This document shows, piece by piece, positions 15,976-25,430 of a DNA stretch of 64,000 bases (the first letter of the stretch is position 1; each line of letters begins with the position of its first letter). The notes beneath the pieces are model-generated. The model had not been told where the DNA came from, searched no databases, and worked only from the letters and a program-made list of their open reading frames with translations. Origin of the DNA: an uncultured Thiohalocapsa sp. GTDB lineage: Bacteria; Pseudomonadota; Gammaproteobacteria; Chromatiales; Chromatiaceae. The position numbers and the translations under genes are program-made. Location of the stretch: positions 24,533 through 88,532 of the forward strand of contig NZ_CAJXYK010000023.1 of the NCBI RefSeq assembly GCF_913063425.1, read 5' to 3'.

Positions 15976-16509
15976 CTAGAGCGCGCGCTGCTGCCACTCG
16001 TGCAGCACGGCGCGGCATTGCAGGCAGTCGAGCTGCGCGAGCAAGGCGGCGATGCCGGCGACATCGGCCGCTGCTTTGGCGCCGACCATGGCTTGGGGTA
16101 TCGCGAAGGCCGGGTCGATCTCGGCGACAAAGGCCCAGAGGCCTTGGTTGGAGAATGCGCTGTTGACGATCCATTTGGCGTCGTTCAGCGGCTCGGTGCG
16201 GCGGATGGCCTCGGGGGCGATGCCGAGCTCCCGCTGCAGCAGGAAAGGGACGACCTCGTGCGGGGCCTTGTCGGCCGGCAGCCGCCCGCCGGGGAGGTCG
16301 AGCGTGGCACGGCCGATGCCGGGCCGAAAGGTCGGTGCGACGCAGAAGATGTGTCCGGCCTGCAGCGGCAGGACGATCACCGAGTCGGCCTTCTCGACAC
16401 GCCAGTATTCGAGTTCTTTGCCCTTGTCGCAGAGCCAGCGCTCGCCGATGAGCGTGACCCATTGCGAGGTGACACGGACGCATTCCGACAGGCGTTTCCA
16501 GTCAGTCAT
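15976..16509 (-). CDS. Nudix-fold protein with degenerate Nudix box
   Basis: 177 aa. The NUDIX architecture is visible ('YWRVEKADSVIVLPL', 'LDLPGGRLP'), but the Nudix box following GG is poor: the expected REUxEExGU is replaced by 'FLLQRELGI', so metal-dependent hydrolysis is doubtful. It is the first gene of the Nudix - PP-loop - sqdB set. Known Nudix enzymes cleave PAPS, ADP-ribose or nucleotide sugars, and a role in PAPS/UDP-sugar handling is conceivable, as is a non-catalytic binding role. Confidence 0.65.
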   Translation of the reverse strand: MTDWKRLSECVRVTSQWVTLIGERWLCDKGKELEYWRVEKADSVIVLPLQAGHIFCVAPTFRPGIGRATLDLPGGRLPADKAPHEVVPFLLQRELGIAPEAIRRTEPLNDAKWIVNSAFSNQGLWAFVAEIDPAFAIPQAMVGAKAAADVAGIAALLAQLDCLQCRAVLHEWQQRAL

Positions 16510-17057
16510 GGCGGCGCGGGCTGGTTTTGGAGGCGAGGGGTAGAGCCTCAGGGGCTTGGGATTTCCGCTGCATGCGCGCCTGTAGCGCACAGTCGGCGTT
16601 CTCCGAAGCGCCGTAGTCTACTCGAGTTTTTAATCGCGGGGGCACAGCGATTTCAAGGGTCCCAAGTTTACCGGGTCCTGCGGCGTTATGGGGATGTGGC
16701 ACGGGCGGGCGGCGTGTTGGGGTGTCTGACCGCGTTTGTCGTGGCGGCATTCTTTCAGGTTCACGAAGCAGCGCTTCAGCGTTGGGGTCGCGAAGCTGGC
16801 GCTTCGCAACCAGTCAAACCCCAGCGTTGACAACCGGGGGCCGCTAGTGGATCGAGTTGAAGGTGCTCCTTTCCCTCGCAGTCCGCCACTAACGGCGTTT
16901 ATAATGTTAACGCGCTAAGCCCAGCCGTTCCAGGCGACGGCCGGGGCGTCGATCAAGCGAGACCTCTACCCGTGCCCCCCCGCCACCCGGCTGCTTTCAC
17001 CAGCGCAGACGCCTCAACGCGAATGTTATCCCGCTCGCAGCCGAGCAAGACACCATC
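16510..17057. other. Divergent intergenic region with extragenic palindrome
   Basis: About 550 bases between the minus-strand Nudix gene and the plus-strand flippase. It contains the hairpin GCGAAGC-TGGC-GCTTCGC (16790-16807) and a perfect TATAAT at 16900-16905 without a good -35 box. No coding frame looks real. Promoters for both directions are expected here. Confidence 0.45.
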
Positions 17058-18520
17058 ATGACAGTCAGCCTCCGCGCCCGGCTGCTTCGCGGCGGCGCCG
17101 GCAGCTTGGCGATCAAGTTGGGCAGCGTCGGCCTGCAGTTCGCGGTGGCGGTGCAGCTGGCGCGCGTGCTCGGCCCTGACGGCTACGGAGTGTACGCACT
17201 GGTGCTCGCCATCGTCACCATCCTCGCCGTGCCGACCCAGCTCGGCCTGCCGCCATTGGTCACTCGTGAGACGGCGCGCGCCCAGGTCGGCGAGCACTGG
17301 GGCCGGATGCGCGGGCTCTGGCGGTGGAGCAACCTCCTGGTCTGGGCGTCCTCGGGCGGCATCGCTCTGCTCGGCCTCGCGGTGGTTTGGACCTTTTACG
17401 AGCACATCAGCCAGCCGATCATTCACACGCTCATCGCCGGCTTCGCGCTGATCCCCCTCATCGCCCTCGGCAACCTGCGCAGTGCCGCGCTGCGCGGCCT
17501 GCGCCACGTCGTTGCCGCGCCGCTGCCGGAGCAGATCCTGCGCCCGGGCTGCTCGTGCTGCTGGTCTTTGCGGCGTTGGCGCTGTTCCCGACCCAGCCGT
17601 TCACGCCGGCGATGGCGATGGCCCTGCACGCCCTGGCCGCCGCACTGGCCTTCGCGGTCGGCGCCGCGATGCTGGGGCTGCTGCGGCCGCGCCCGCTCGC
17701 CCGGCGCCCGCGGTTGGAGTATGCGCTGGTCTTCTTCGCGCTGGCCCTCTATCCCATCCAACCGCTGACGCCGGTGGTGACCGCCCTGCATATCCTGACC
17801 TTCGCGGCGGGCGCCGGGGTGCTTTACTTGATGCGCTCCCGCCCGCGGACTCAGCTGCCGCAGCCAGCATATGAAACGCGGGCCTGGCTGGGCTCGATTA
17901 TCCCGCTGGCGCTCACTGCCGGCCTGCAGGTGATCAATGCGCAAGCGGACATCCTGGTCCTTGGCCTGTTCCGCCCGTCCGACGACGTCGGCGTCTACAA
18001 GGTCGCCGTGCAGGCGGCGATGCTGATCCCCTTCGGACTGCAGGCCGTCAATGTGGTGATCATGCCTTACGTCGCCCGGCTCCACGTCGAGGGTGATCAT
18101 CGCCGACTGCAGCGCCTGGTCACGCAGAGCGCACGCGCCATACTTGCGCTGGCCCTGCCCCTGGTGCTCGTCTTCGTCTTCTTCGGGGAAGCGATCCTTG
18201 GCTTGGCCTTTGGGCCGGGGTACACGCGCGGCCAGACGGCGCTGATGCTGCTGTCGCTGGGCCAGCTGGTCAAGGCCGGTATGGGCTCGGTCGGCGTCCT
18301 GCTCAATATGACCGGCCACGAGCGCGACACCCTGCGGGGCGTTGCCATCGCCGCCCTGGCCAACCTCGTCCTGAACTTTGTGCTCATCCCGCCGTTTAGC
18401 CTGGTGGGCGCTGCCGCCGCCACCGCCTGCACCTTCATCATCTGGAATCTGCTGCTGCGGCGCGCCGTGTGGCAGCGCATTCAGATCGAGACCATGGCCT
18501 TTCCAATCCGCACCGCATAG
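17058..18520 (+). pseudogene. Second polysaccharide flippase, frameshifted
   Basis: The N-terminal part 'GGAGSLAIKLGSVGLQFAVA' and 'LGPDGYGVYALVLAIVT' is a standard Wzx/MATE-like start. Near 17547, after 'EQILRPG', the frame is lost and the protein continues in the next frame as 'LLVLLVFAALALFPTQPF' to 'QIETMAFPIRTA'. Both halves are flippase-like ('VINAQADILVLGLFRPSDDVGVYKV', 'GHERDTLRGVAIAALANLVLNF'). The second frame contains a divergent tandem duplication of a roughly 50-residue membrane unit. It is a pseudogene unless there is a sequencing error at the junction. The start at 17058 is the ATG after 'AGCAAGACACCATC'. Confidence 0.8.
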
Positions 18521-19053
18521 GTCCTGACCAATCGCCCGCCCCAGTCACGCGGACGCCGCCAGCGCAAATCGAAGTCTGTCGCCAAGCCTTACCCTGCGCA
18601 CGTTGACAGGTTTCTGCAAGCACCGCGGACGGTCACAGTGTCATGGGCAATGCGCAGGCCTTGCTGCATCCGCAAAAGCGGAGGCTTTCCTGCGGAGCGT
18701 TTTGCGCAGCTTTGCTTCACGAGCGTGGAGGTACCTCAAGCGCCCTGCCCTTGCCGCTGAGCGGTGTGCGCCGCTTTGGCACTGCTGGGCAACGCGTCTT
18801 GGTTTCTGGTTGCGCGTGTCGTGACAGCGTTCTTTCGGACTCGCGAAGGAGAGATTCCGCACTGGGCTCGCGAAGCTGGAGCTTCGCGCCCAGGGCACAG
18901 CGCCGCATCTCAATCCGTACGTGGACCCTCGTATCGAAGCTGGCGCCTCGCGACCGGTTAGACAGTGCTTTCGACCCTGCCCTTGTGAACCGAGGTACCG
19001 GAATGATTGAGCCCGAAGCAGTGCAGGGCCGCATCCGCCTGTCATTCTTACAC
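18521..19053. other. Gene-free interval with extragenic palindromes
   Basis: This 530-base stretch between convergent genes holds a strong hairpin at 18862-18892 (CTGGG...GCGAAGC-TGGA-GCTTCGC...CCCAG) and a related half-site near 18938 (GAAGCTGGCGCCTCGCGACC). The same palindrome type occurs at 16790. No believable coding frame was found. Confidence 0.5.
18862..18892. repeat. Extragenic palindrome (GCGAAGC...GCTTCGC family)
   Basis: The inverted repeat CTGGG-x-TCGCGAAGC-TGGA-GCTTCGCG-CCCAG has the same core as 16790-16807. It lies between the 3' ends of the flippase and ligase genes, where a REP-type element would be expected. Confidence 0.6.
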
Positions 19054-20634
19054 TCACCGGCTCAGGAACGGGTTCTCGATCTGGTCAGACGGTGGCCCAG
19101 ACGACATTGGCTCGGGTTGCGCTCGGGGGAGCAGGTCCGGTGTCCGACGCGTTCGGCGATGCGAACGCGCGGCCGTGGCCAGCAAACGCTCAGGCGGGTA
19201 CAGGAAGACCGAGAGCGCAAAGGCGAACACAAGCTGGTTGGCCGGCGTGTAGAGGTTGTAGTCCACAAGCTCATGAATCCCGAGGAGAAGCACGCCGATG
19301 CCGCAGCCGATCTGAATAGAGCGAAGTCTGGTCTCACCCCCGGTACGCAGGATGCGGCCCCATTGCCACAGGTAGATCAGCAGGACCAGGGCTGTGAGCA
19401 GCAAGCCGGCGGCACCCAGGTCGAACATCCACTCAAGGTAGTCATTGTGAGCACGGTTGATGAAGGCCCAACCCAAATCGAGCGACTGATACGCCGGAAA
19501 CGCGAAGGGAAAGGCACCTGGGCCGGCGCCGACCGGAAACATCGCGCCGATGCCGATCATGGTGTCGTTGAAGATCTGCCACCGGGCATCGCTTTCCAGC
19601 CCGGTGGCCGAGAACCGATCCAGCACCGGCGCCAGTCCAATGCTGACCCCCGCCGCCAACGCGAGAACAAGGATGACCCCGGCAGGACCCAGTGCGCTCT
19701 TGCGGCCGATCTGCCGGGCAAATACCCCGGTCGTGAGCAGAATGCCGAGGATGGTCAGCGCGATACCGGTGCGCGACCGGGTAAAAACAACGCCGACGAT
19801 CAGAAGCAGTGCAATGGCGGCATACAGGATGACGCTGGTGCCGGATCGCGAGCCGAGCTTGATGACGCTGCGCTTGATGGCGTTGCCCTTGTGCTCGCGC
19901 GACTGTAGGCGGCTCAGCGCGTAGAACAGGAGGGCCAGCGTGATGGGCAAGACCATCTCGATGAGACCAGCCAAGTGGTTGCGGTTGGCGTAGGTGCCGA
20001 CAGCGGACAGGCGGTGCGACCCCTCCACGGCAAGCGGCGTGCCGCCGCCCTGGCCTGTGCCGTACTGCAGGAGACCCAGCAGCGCCTGCAGCGAAGCGAC
20101 GACGATGAGTAAGCCGACCAGGGCCTCCAGTTGTTGGTGCCGGAGGACGCGCACGCCGAGGAAGACGCTGACGGGCAGGACCAGGGAAAGCACGGCGCTG
20201 GTCGCCGCGCTGGGGATCACGGCCAATGTGGCGCTGTGCGCGTCCGGGAGCGTCGGCAGGTAGCCGCTCGCCTCCCGGTAGAGATCTCGCCCGGGGAGCC
20301 AATCTGCGACCACCGCCGGAAGCGGCAGCAGGTACAGGGCGGGCAGTACGACCAGCATCACGAGCGTCGCCGCCTGCAGCCGGTCGATCTTGATGCGGTG
20401 CGGCGACCACAGCGTGGCGCTCACAAGCGCCAGCCCCAACAGTTGGCTGACGAGCGCGGCGAGCGGCGTCGCGCCCGCCCGAAAAAGGGGCGTGAACGCC
20501 ATGATGGCCAACAGCAGGGTAAACGCAATGCCCGCCTGGGCTGCGCTGTCCTGCCCGCTTGAGGGAGGGCTGGCTGGCACGGTCGGCGATCTCCAAGAAT
20601 CACTGCGCGCGGGCGCGAGCGGGCTGCGGGACAT
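19054..20634 (-). CDS. O-antigen ligase family membrane protein
   Basis: 526 aa with about 12 membrane segments. The Wzy_C signature region contains 'GTYANRNHLAGLIEMVLP' (conserved N-H in the WaaL/EPS ligase family), 'FTRSRTGIALTILGILL' and 'NRAHNDYLEWMFDLGAAG' with the H-N-D-Y-L-E motif typical of bacterial O-antigen ligase/polymerase domains. The C-terminus 'GIHELVDYNLYTPAN' is also a family hallmark. It would join or polymerise lipid-linked glycan in the periplasm. It is adjacent to the PHP phosphatase and OPX/BY-kinase genes. This is the clearer of the two ligase-like proteins. Confidence 0.9.
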   Translation of the reverse strand: MSRSPLAPARSDSWRSPTVPASPPSSGQDSAAQAGIAFTLLLAIMAFTPLFRAGATPLAALVSQLLGLALVSATLWSPHRIKIDRLQAATLVMLVVLPALYLLPLPAVVADWLPGRDLYREASGYLPTLPDAHSATLAVIPSAATSAVLSLVLPVSVFLGVRVLRHQQLEALVGLLIVVASLQALLGLLQYGTGQGGGTPLAVEGSHRLSAVGTYANRNHLAGLIEMVLPITLALLFYALSRLQSREHKGNAIKRSVIKLGSRSGTSVILYAAIALLLIVGVVFTRSRTGIALTILGILLTTGVFARQIGRKSALGPAGVILVLALAAGVSIGLAPVLDRFSATGLESDARWQIFNDTMIGIGAMFPVGAGPGAFPFAFPAYQSLDLGWAFINRAHNDYLEWMFDLGAAGLLLTALVLLIYLWQWGRILRTGGETRLRSIQIGCGIGVLLLGIHELVDYNLYTPANQLVFAFALSVFLYPPERLLATAARSHRRTRRTPDLLPRAQPEPMSSGPPSDQIENPFLSR

Positions 20635-20885
20635 CTCAGCTTACGCGCGCTCTCGGCCGATGGCGCCTGTATGGCTTCAGCCCCGGAGGCTCGGGCTCAC
20701 GGTGCTGACGCGCCGCTGCTTCCTTGCGGGGGCTCATGTTCGGTGGGTGATTGTATCCGCGAGCGCTCAATGGTTGCAGCGGTTTCCGGCGGAATTGTGG
20801 CGCCCACGGCTTATGGGTCGCCGGGGCGAAGGCGCTTGGTGGCTGCCGCAGGTGCGCGGGCGGCGGTCGCCTCGCTCGGGGCAGT

Positions 20886-21710
20886 TCACGCCTCGTCCTC
20901 ACCGGCGAACAGGCGGCTGAGCCAGCCTCGGCGCCGCTGCGGCCGACCGATCGGGGCTCCTGCGCGCCCTGCCGGCGGCGGGACGATGCTGTTGGCGGGC
21001 TGATCTGCGAGCACAGCCCGCGGCCGTTCATCCACCATGCGCTTAGCCTCCTCAGGGCCAACCCAATGCGCGGCAGCATCGCGGCCTGCGGAGAGGATGG
21101 GCGGGCGATGTGCGGGATCATGCGAGTCCGTGGCCAGGATGTGCACAATGCCGTCGTCCAACATCCGCTCGCTCCAGTAGCGCGCCCGGCGACCGAAGTC
21201 GCCGGTCACGGCGCCCGCTGTGAGTTGAATCCAGGCACCATCCGCGACCGCGTCCACGAACCAGCCGTAGTGGTCATCGTCCAGCCACGTGAGCCGCTCG
21301 GGATGGGTGATGACCGGGGTGTAGCCGGCAGCCATGGTGTCGAACAGGGTCTCGGCGAAGCGCACAGGAACCGTATGGTGGGGCGGCTCGAACAGGAAGT
21401 ACCTGGAGCCGTGCAGCGTCGGGTGCGTTCCGCGGCGCAGACCGGCAAGGAGCTCGGGGACGATCTGAATGTCTGCTCCGAACGTCAGCTCCAAGGGGAT
21501 GCCGGCCTCCGCCACCGCGCTGCGGAAGGCGTCGACCGCGGCGCTGATGTTGTCTGTGGCGTTCTCGTACAGGCCCGGATAGATGTGCGGCGTACATGCG
21601 GTCACTTCGATGCCGTCATCCGCCGCGACACGGGCCATCGCCAGCGCGGTCGCGAGGTCATGCGCACCGTCGTCGATGCCGGGCAGCATGTGGCAGTGCA
21701 GGTCGATCAC
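20886..21710 (-). CDS. PHP-type tyrosine-protein phosphatase (CpsB/CapC/YwqE)
   Basis: 274 aa. The PHP metal-binding residues are visible: 'DLHCHMLPGIDDGA' (His4, His6), 'CTPHIYPG', 'FGADIQIVPEL', 'VITHPERL' and 'ILATDSHDP'. These phosphatases reverse the autophosphorylation of BY-kinases that control chain length and export. The cognate kinase is encoded at 23043, on the opposite strand past a divergent intergenic region. The C-terminal 40 residues are Pro/Arg-rich and dispensable-looking. Confidence 0.9.
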   Translation of the reverse strand: MIDLHCHMLPGIDDGAHDLATALAMARVAADDGIEVTACTPHIYPGLYENATDNISAAVDAFRSAVAEAGIPLELTFGADIQIVPELLAGLRRGTHPTLHGSRYFLFEPPHHTVPVRFAETLFDTMAAGYTPVITHPERLTWLDDDHYGWFVDAVADGAWIQLTAGAVTGDFGRRARYWSERMLDDGIVHILATDSHDPAHRPPILSAGRDAAAHWVGPEEAKRMVDERPRAVLADQPANSIVPPPAGRAGAPIGRPQRRRGWLSRLFAGEDEA

Positions 21711-22276
21711 GGGACAGTCTCCCAGAGCTTAGGGTGGTCAACGGAGTCCGCACACAGGCCCAAATCCCAAGTCATACGCCCAAGCGCCGATCCGCTGACT
21801 TCTGCGGCAAGCGACGCGGTGGCTGGATGCAGGCTCGAGATCCATGCCTGGACACAGTCTGAACATCGCCAGTGGCGAACGGTCGCACGCTTGGGGCATC
21901 CGGCCGGATCATGGCAGTACTGTCATCCAGAAGCCTGCACCGGCGGCGAAACTTGGCCTCGCTGGGCTTGTTCCGCCTGGCACATGGGCCTGACCTGCGC
22001 GCGTGGCACAGCAGGAACGAAGCGGCGTCGGCGCGTCCTCGCCTGGGCCCGAGATGGGACTGCAAAGCCGCGATTTCGAGCGATGATGGCCGTTGTTGCC
22101 CCATCTGCCGCTCCGACCGTTGAGCCGCGCACCGGTTGCGATCAACCCTTCCGCGGCTTGAACGACCGGTCGTCGGGTCTCTCTCCGGCTCCCGCTTGCA
22201 GGCCGGCTGCGCATGTTGCCAGTACAGCGGCCGTCCGGCATCATCCCCAGGTTTTCGTTGGGCTTGGAACTGACCG
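21711..22276. other. Divergent intergenic region, PHP phosphatase / OPX gene
   Basis: About 565 bases with no convincing ORF, repeat or RNA. It should contain the promoters for the minus-strand phosphatase and the plus-strand export operon. I could not assign -35/-10 elements with confidence. Confidence 0.4.
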
Positions 22277-23038
22277 ATGACGTACACAGTGCACTCCGTC
22301 GCTTGGCTCGCAGTCGGCGCTGTTCTCCTCTCCGGCTGTGCGGGAGACCCGGCGATCCCTAACGCCCAGCCATTGCCGGGGAGCGGACCAAGAACGGTGG
22401 AGGCAACCGCCCAGGCGTCGGCGCAGCAACTGGTGCCAGCGATGGTCGGCGTTCCGAGCGACCCGACTGTGGACACCAATCACCGCATCACCGCCGGGGA
22501 TGTCCTCGAAATTCAGGTCTTCCAAGCGGAGGAGCTTGGCAGCACAGAGCGCGTGGGCGACGGCGGCGCCATCGCACTGCCGCTGGTGGGTGCGGTGTCT
22601 GTTGCCGGTCTTACCGCCGCCGAGGCAGAGCAGCGTATCGCAGCAGCGCTGGCGAAGGACTACTTACAGGACCCGCAGGTCAACGTCTTCGTCTCGGAGT
22701 ATGCGGACCTGGAGGTCGCCATCGGCGGCGAAGTCAACAAGCCCGGGGTGTTCCCAATCCGCGGCCGGACCACCCTTCTCGAAGGGATTGCCTTGGCGGG
22801 CGGCACCACCAGACGCGCCAAAGACGAGCAGGTCATTGTGTTCAGGGCGAAGCCATCGAATTCCGGCGTCAGCGCCTACGTCGTCGATCTGAAGAAGGTT
22901 CAGCGAGGCGAGCTGCGGGACCCCCTGCTCGCCGCAAACGACAAGATCGTGGTGCCGAAGTCGGGCTCCCGCGTCTTCCTGGAGGATGTCAGAGACACGC
23001 TGCGCGGTTTCGTAAACTTCAATCCGCTTCTCTACTGA
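22277..23038 (+). CDS. Polysaccharide export outer-membrane lipoprotein (OPX/Wza family)
   Basis: 253 aa. A lipoprotein signal peptide ends in the lipobox LSGC (Cys21). The polysaccharide export domain follows: 'HRITAGDVLEIQVFQAEEL', 'IALPLVGAVSVAGLTAAEAEQRIA' and the SLBB domain 'VAIGGEVNKPGVFPIRG' with 'IALAGGTTRRA'. OPX proteins form the outer-membrane exit channel or its periplasmic adaptor; at 253 aa this is a short form without an obvious C-terminal amphipathic helix. It is the first gene of the plus-strand export operon, 4 bases before the kinase. Confidence 0.93.
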   Translation: MTYTVHSVAWLAVGAVLLSGCAGDPAIPNAQPLPGSGPRTVEATAQASAQQLVPAMVGVPSDPTVDTNHRITAGDVLEIQVFQAEELGSTERVGDGGAIALPLVGAVSVAGLTAAEAEQRIAAALAKDYLQDPQVNVFVSEYADLEVAIGGEVNKPGVFPIRGRTTLLEGIALAGGTTRRAKDEQVIVFRAKPSNSGVSAYVVDLKKVQRGELRDPLLAANDKIVVPKSGSRVFLEDVRDTLRGFVNFNPLLY

Positions 23039-23042
23039 CAGC

Positions 23043-25406
23043 ATGTCTGCGATGAACGATCGCCCGCCCGTCCCAACAGCGGCGCCCCCGAACGCGGCGG
23101 GCAACCAACTTGCGTACTGGGACGGTGCCAGACCGCCGGATTTGGGCTATCCCACCGGGTCCGCAACGGACCAGCCCGATGCAGACATCATCGATCTGCG
23201 CGAATACTGGCGCCTGCTCATGCGCCGGCGGGCGACGATCCTGCTGGTGGTGGTCCTCGCAACGGTGCTCGCGCTCGTCGCGACATTCAACGCAACGCCC
23301 ATCTACAGGAGCACCGCGCTCCTGCAGATCGACCGCACCGCAAACAAGGTCGTCGAGTACGGCAGCGTATCCTCAGAAGAGCGGAGCTGGTTCGGCGACC
23401 AGGAGTTCTATTCCACGCAGTACGAGCTGCTGCGCAGCCGCACCCTCGCCCGGCGCGTCATCGATCAGGTGGGTCTCGGGCCCAGCGAGAACGAGCAACC
23501 TGAAGAGCCGTCGTTCGCCAGCGGGGTCAAGGCCGCCATTAAGGGCGTCGTCGTAAACCTGACCGGGGGCACGCAGTCCCAGGCGTCCGCCGAGCCGGTG
23601 GACCCCGCGGCTGCTGAGCGCATTGCGGAAGAGAACCTCTTTCTCAACAGTTTGACCATTTCCCCGGTGCCTGACTCTCGGCTGGTGCGCGTGTCCTTTG
23701 AGAGCCCCAGTCCGGAGGAAGCGGCAGCGGTCGCCAACGCCATCGCGGCGAACTTCATCAGCATGAACCTGGAGCGGCGTTATGACGCCTCTTCCTATGC
23801 AAAGGAGTTCCTTCAGGACCAGCTGGAACAGATGCGAGTGACATTGGAGGAGTCGGAGCAGCGCTTCGTCGCCTATGCAAGGGAAAGAGAAATCGTCAAC
23901 CTCGATGACCGCCTCGAAATCGTTCTGAACAAGCTGCGAACCATGAACGAGACCCTCGTCAAGGCCGAGGCGGAGCGGTTCGCGGCGGAGGCGGCATGGC
24001 TGGAGTTCCAGGAAGCGAGCGATGGCGGTGCACCGGGCGTGCTGGACAGCGAGGTCATTCAGTCCCTGAAGACCCGCCTCAGCAACCTGCAAGCCGAGTA
24101 TGAGCAGAACCTCCAAGTCTACAAGCCCGGGTATCCCAAGATGCAGCGCCTCCAGCGCCAGATCGACGAGCTGCGCGAGGAAGTCGCCCGGGAGACCGCT
24201 GCCATCGCAGCCTCGGTCAAGGCCGAATACGAGGCAGACCTGCGTAAGGAGCAGTCCGTCCGGCAGCGCCTGCGTGAGCTGAAGGACGAGGCGTTGGCAC
24301 TTCAGGATCGCAGCACCGACTACGAGACCCTGCGCCGGGAGGTGGAGACCAACCGCGAGCTCTACGACGGGCTGCTTCAACGCATGAAGGAGGTCGGCGT
24401 CGCCGCCGGTGTGGGCGAGAACAATGTATCGGTGGTCGATGCGGCGCAGACTCCGCTGGCGCCCTACAAGCCGAGCCTCACCAAGAACCTCGCCATTGCC
24501 ATCGCCCTGGGCCTCTTCGCCGGCGTGGGCCTGGCCTTCCTGCTGGAAATGCTGGACGACAGCATCAAGGCGACCGACGACGTTGAGCGACGTGTCGGCG
24601 CACCCGTGTTGAGCTTGGTGCCCTATGCGTCGGCGCGCCAACATGGCCTGAGCGACGCAGAAGTGCCTTTGATTGCGTTCCGCGATCCCAAGAGCGCGGT
24701 GGCGGAGGCTGTGCGCTCGCTGCGCACTTCGCTCCTGTTCTCCACTTCAGAAGGGGCGCCGAAGATCCTCCACTTCACCAGCGCAAGCCCCACCGAGGGC
24801 AAGACGACCACTGCGGTGAGCACCGCCATCGCCTTTGCTCAAGCCGGCGGCAAGGTGCTGTTGGTCGACTGCGATCTGCGCAACCCATCCCTGCACCGTT
24901 CGTTTTCGCTGCCGAATGCGCAGGGCCTGACCAATCACTTGGCCGGCAATGCTGATCCGGCAGAGATCGCGCAGGCGAGCATGGTGAAGAATCTCTTCGT
25001 CATCACCAGCGGTCCACTGCCTCCCAACCCGGTGGAGCTGCTGTCCACCCCCAAGATGGCGGACCTGCTGAGCCTGGCGGTGGAGCGCTTCGACCACGTC
25101 ATCATCGATGGCCCGCCGGTGATCGGCCTTGCAGACGCACTGGTGTTGGCCAACCTCTCCCGCGCGTCGATCTTCGTCGCCGAGCCGGGAACGACCCGCA
25201 AGCACGACATCGACGGCGCCGTGCGCCGGCTCCAGCAGGCGAACGCGCGCATCATTGGAGCCGTGCTCACCAAAGTCGGCCGGTCCGGAAAAGGCTATGG
25301 TTACGGCTATGGCTATGGCTACGGGTACGGCTACAGTTACAACTATCTGTACAGCTACGGTGGCAAAGGCCGTGATGCACAATCGCCTGAGCAGGTCGAT
25401 GCCTGA
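23043..25406 (+). CDS. Polysaccharide co-polymerase / BY-type tyrosine autokinase (Wzc-like)
   Basis: 787 aa. The N-terminal Wzz domain starts with 'IIDLREYWRLLMRRRATILLVVV' (first membrane segment) and is followed by a long coiled coil. The second membrane segment is at 'LTKNLAIAIALGLFAGVGLAF'. The cytoplasmic BY-kinase has Walker A (580-589, 'SASPTEGKTT'), Walker A' (605-611, 'VLLVDCD') and Walker B (686-691, 'VIIDGP'). The C-terminal tail (about 752-772) carries 11 tyrosines, mostly alternating with glycine, as autophosphorylation sites. It regulates chain length and export with the OPX protein upstream. The PHP phosphatase at 20886 is the likely antagonist. Confidence 0.95.
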   Translation: MSAMNDRPPVPTAAPPNAAGNQLAYWDGARPPDLGYPTGSATDQPDADIIDLREYWRLLMRRRATILLVVVLATVLALVATFNATPIYRSTALLQIDRTANKVVEYGSVSSEERSWFGDQEFYSTQYELLRSRTLARRVIDQVGLGPSENEQPEEPSFASGVKAAIKGVVVNLTGGTQSQASAEPVDPAAAERIAEENLFLNSLTISPVPDSRLVRVSFESPSPEEAAAVANAIAANFISMNLERRYDASSYAKEFLQDQLEQMRVTLEESEQRFVAYAREREIVNLDDRLEIVLNKLRTMNETLVKAEAERFAAEAAWLEFQEASDGGAPGVLDSEVIQSLKTRLSNLQAEYEQNLQVYKPGYPKMQRLQRQIDELREEVARETAAIAASVKAEYEADLRKEQSVRQRLRELKDEALALQDRSTDYETLRREVETNRELYDGLLQRMKEVGVAAGVGENNVSVVDAAQTPLAPYKPSLTKNLAIAIALGLFAGVGLAFLLEMLDDSIKATDDVERRVGAPVLSLVPYASARQHGLSDAEVPLIAFRDPKSAVAEAVRSLRTSLLFSTSEGAPKILHFTSASPTEGKTTTAVSTAIAFAQAGGKVLLVDCDLRNPSLHRSFSLPNAQGLTNHLAGNADPAEIAQASMVKNLFVITSGPLPPNPVELLSTPKMADLLSLAVERFDHVIIDGPPVIGLADALVLANLSRASIFVAEPGTTRKHDIDGAVRRLQQANARIIGAVLTKVGRSGKGYGYGYGYGYGYGYSYNYLYSYGGKGRDAQSPEQVDA

Positions 25407-25430
25407 GCCCTGACGTGACCCTTCGCCGCC

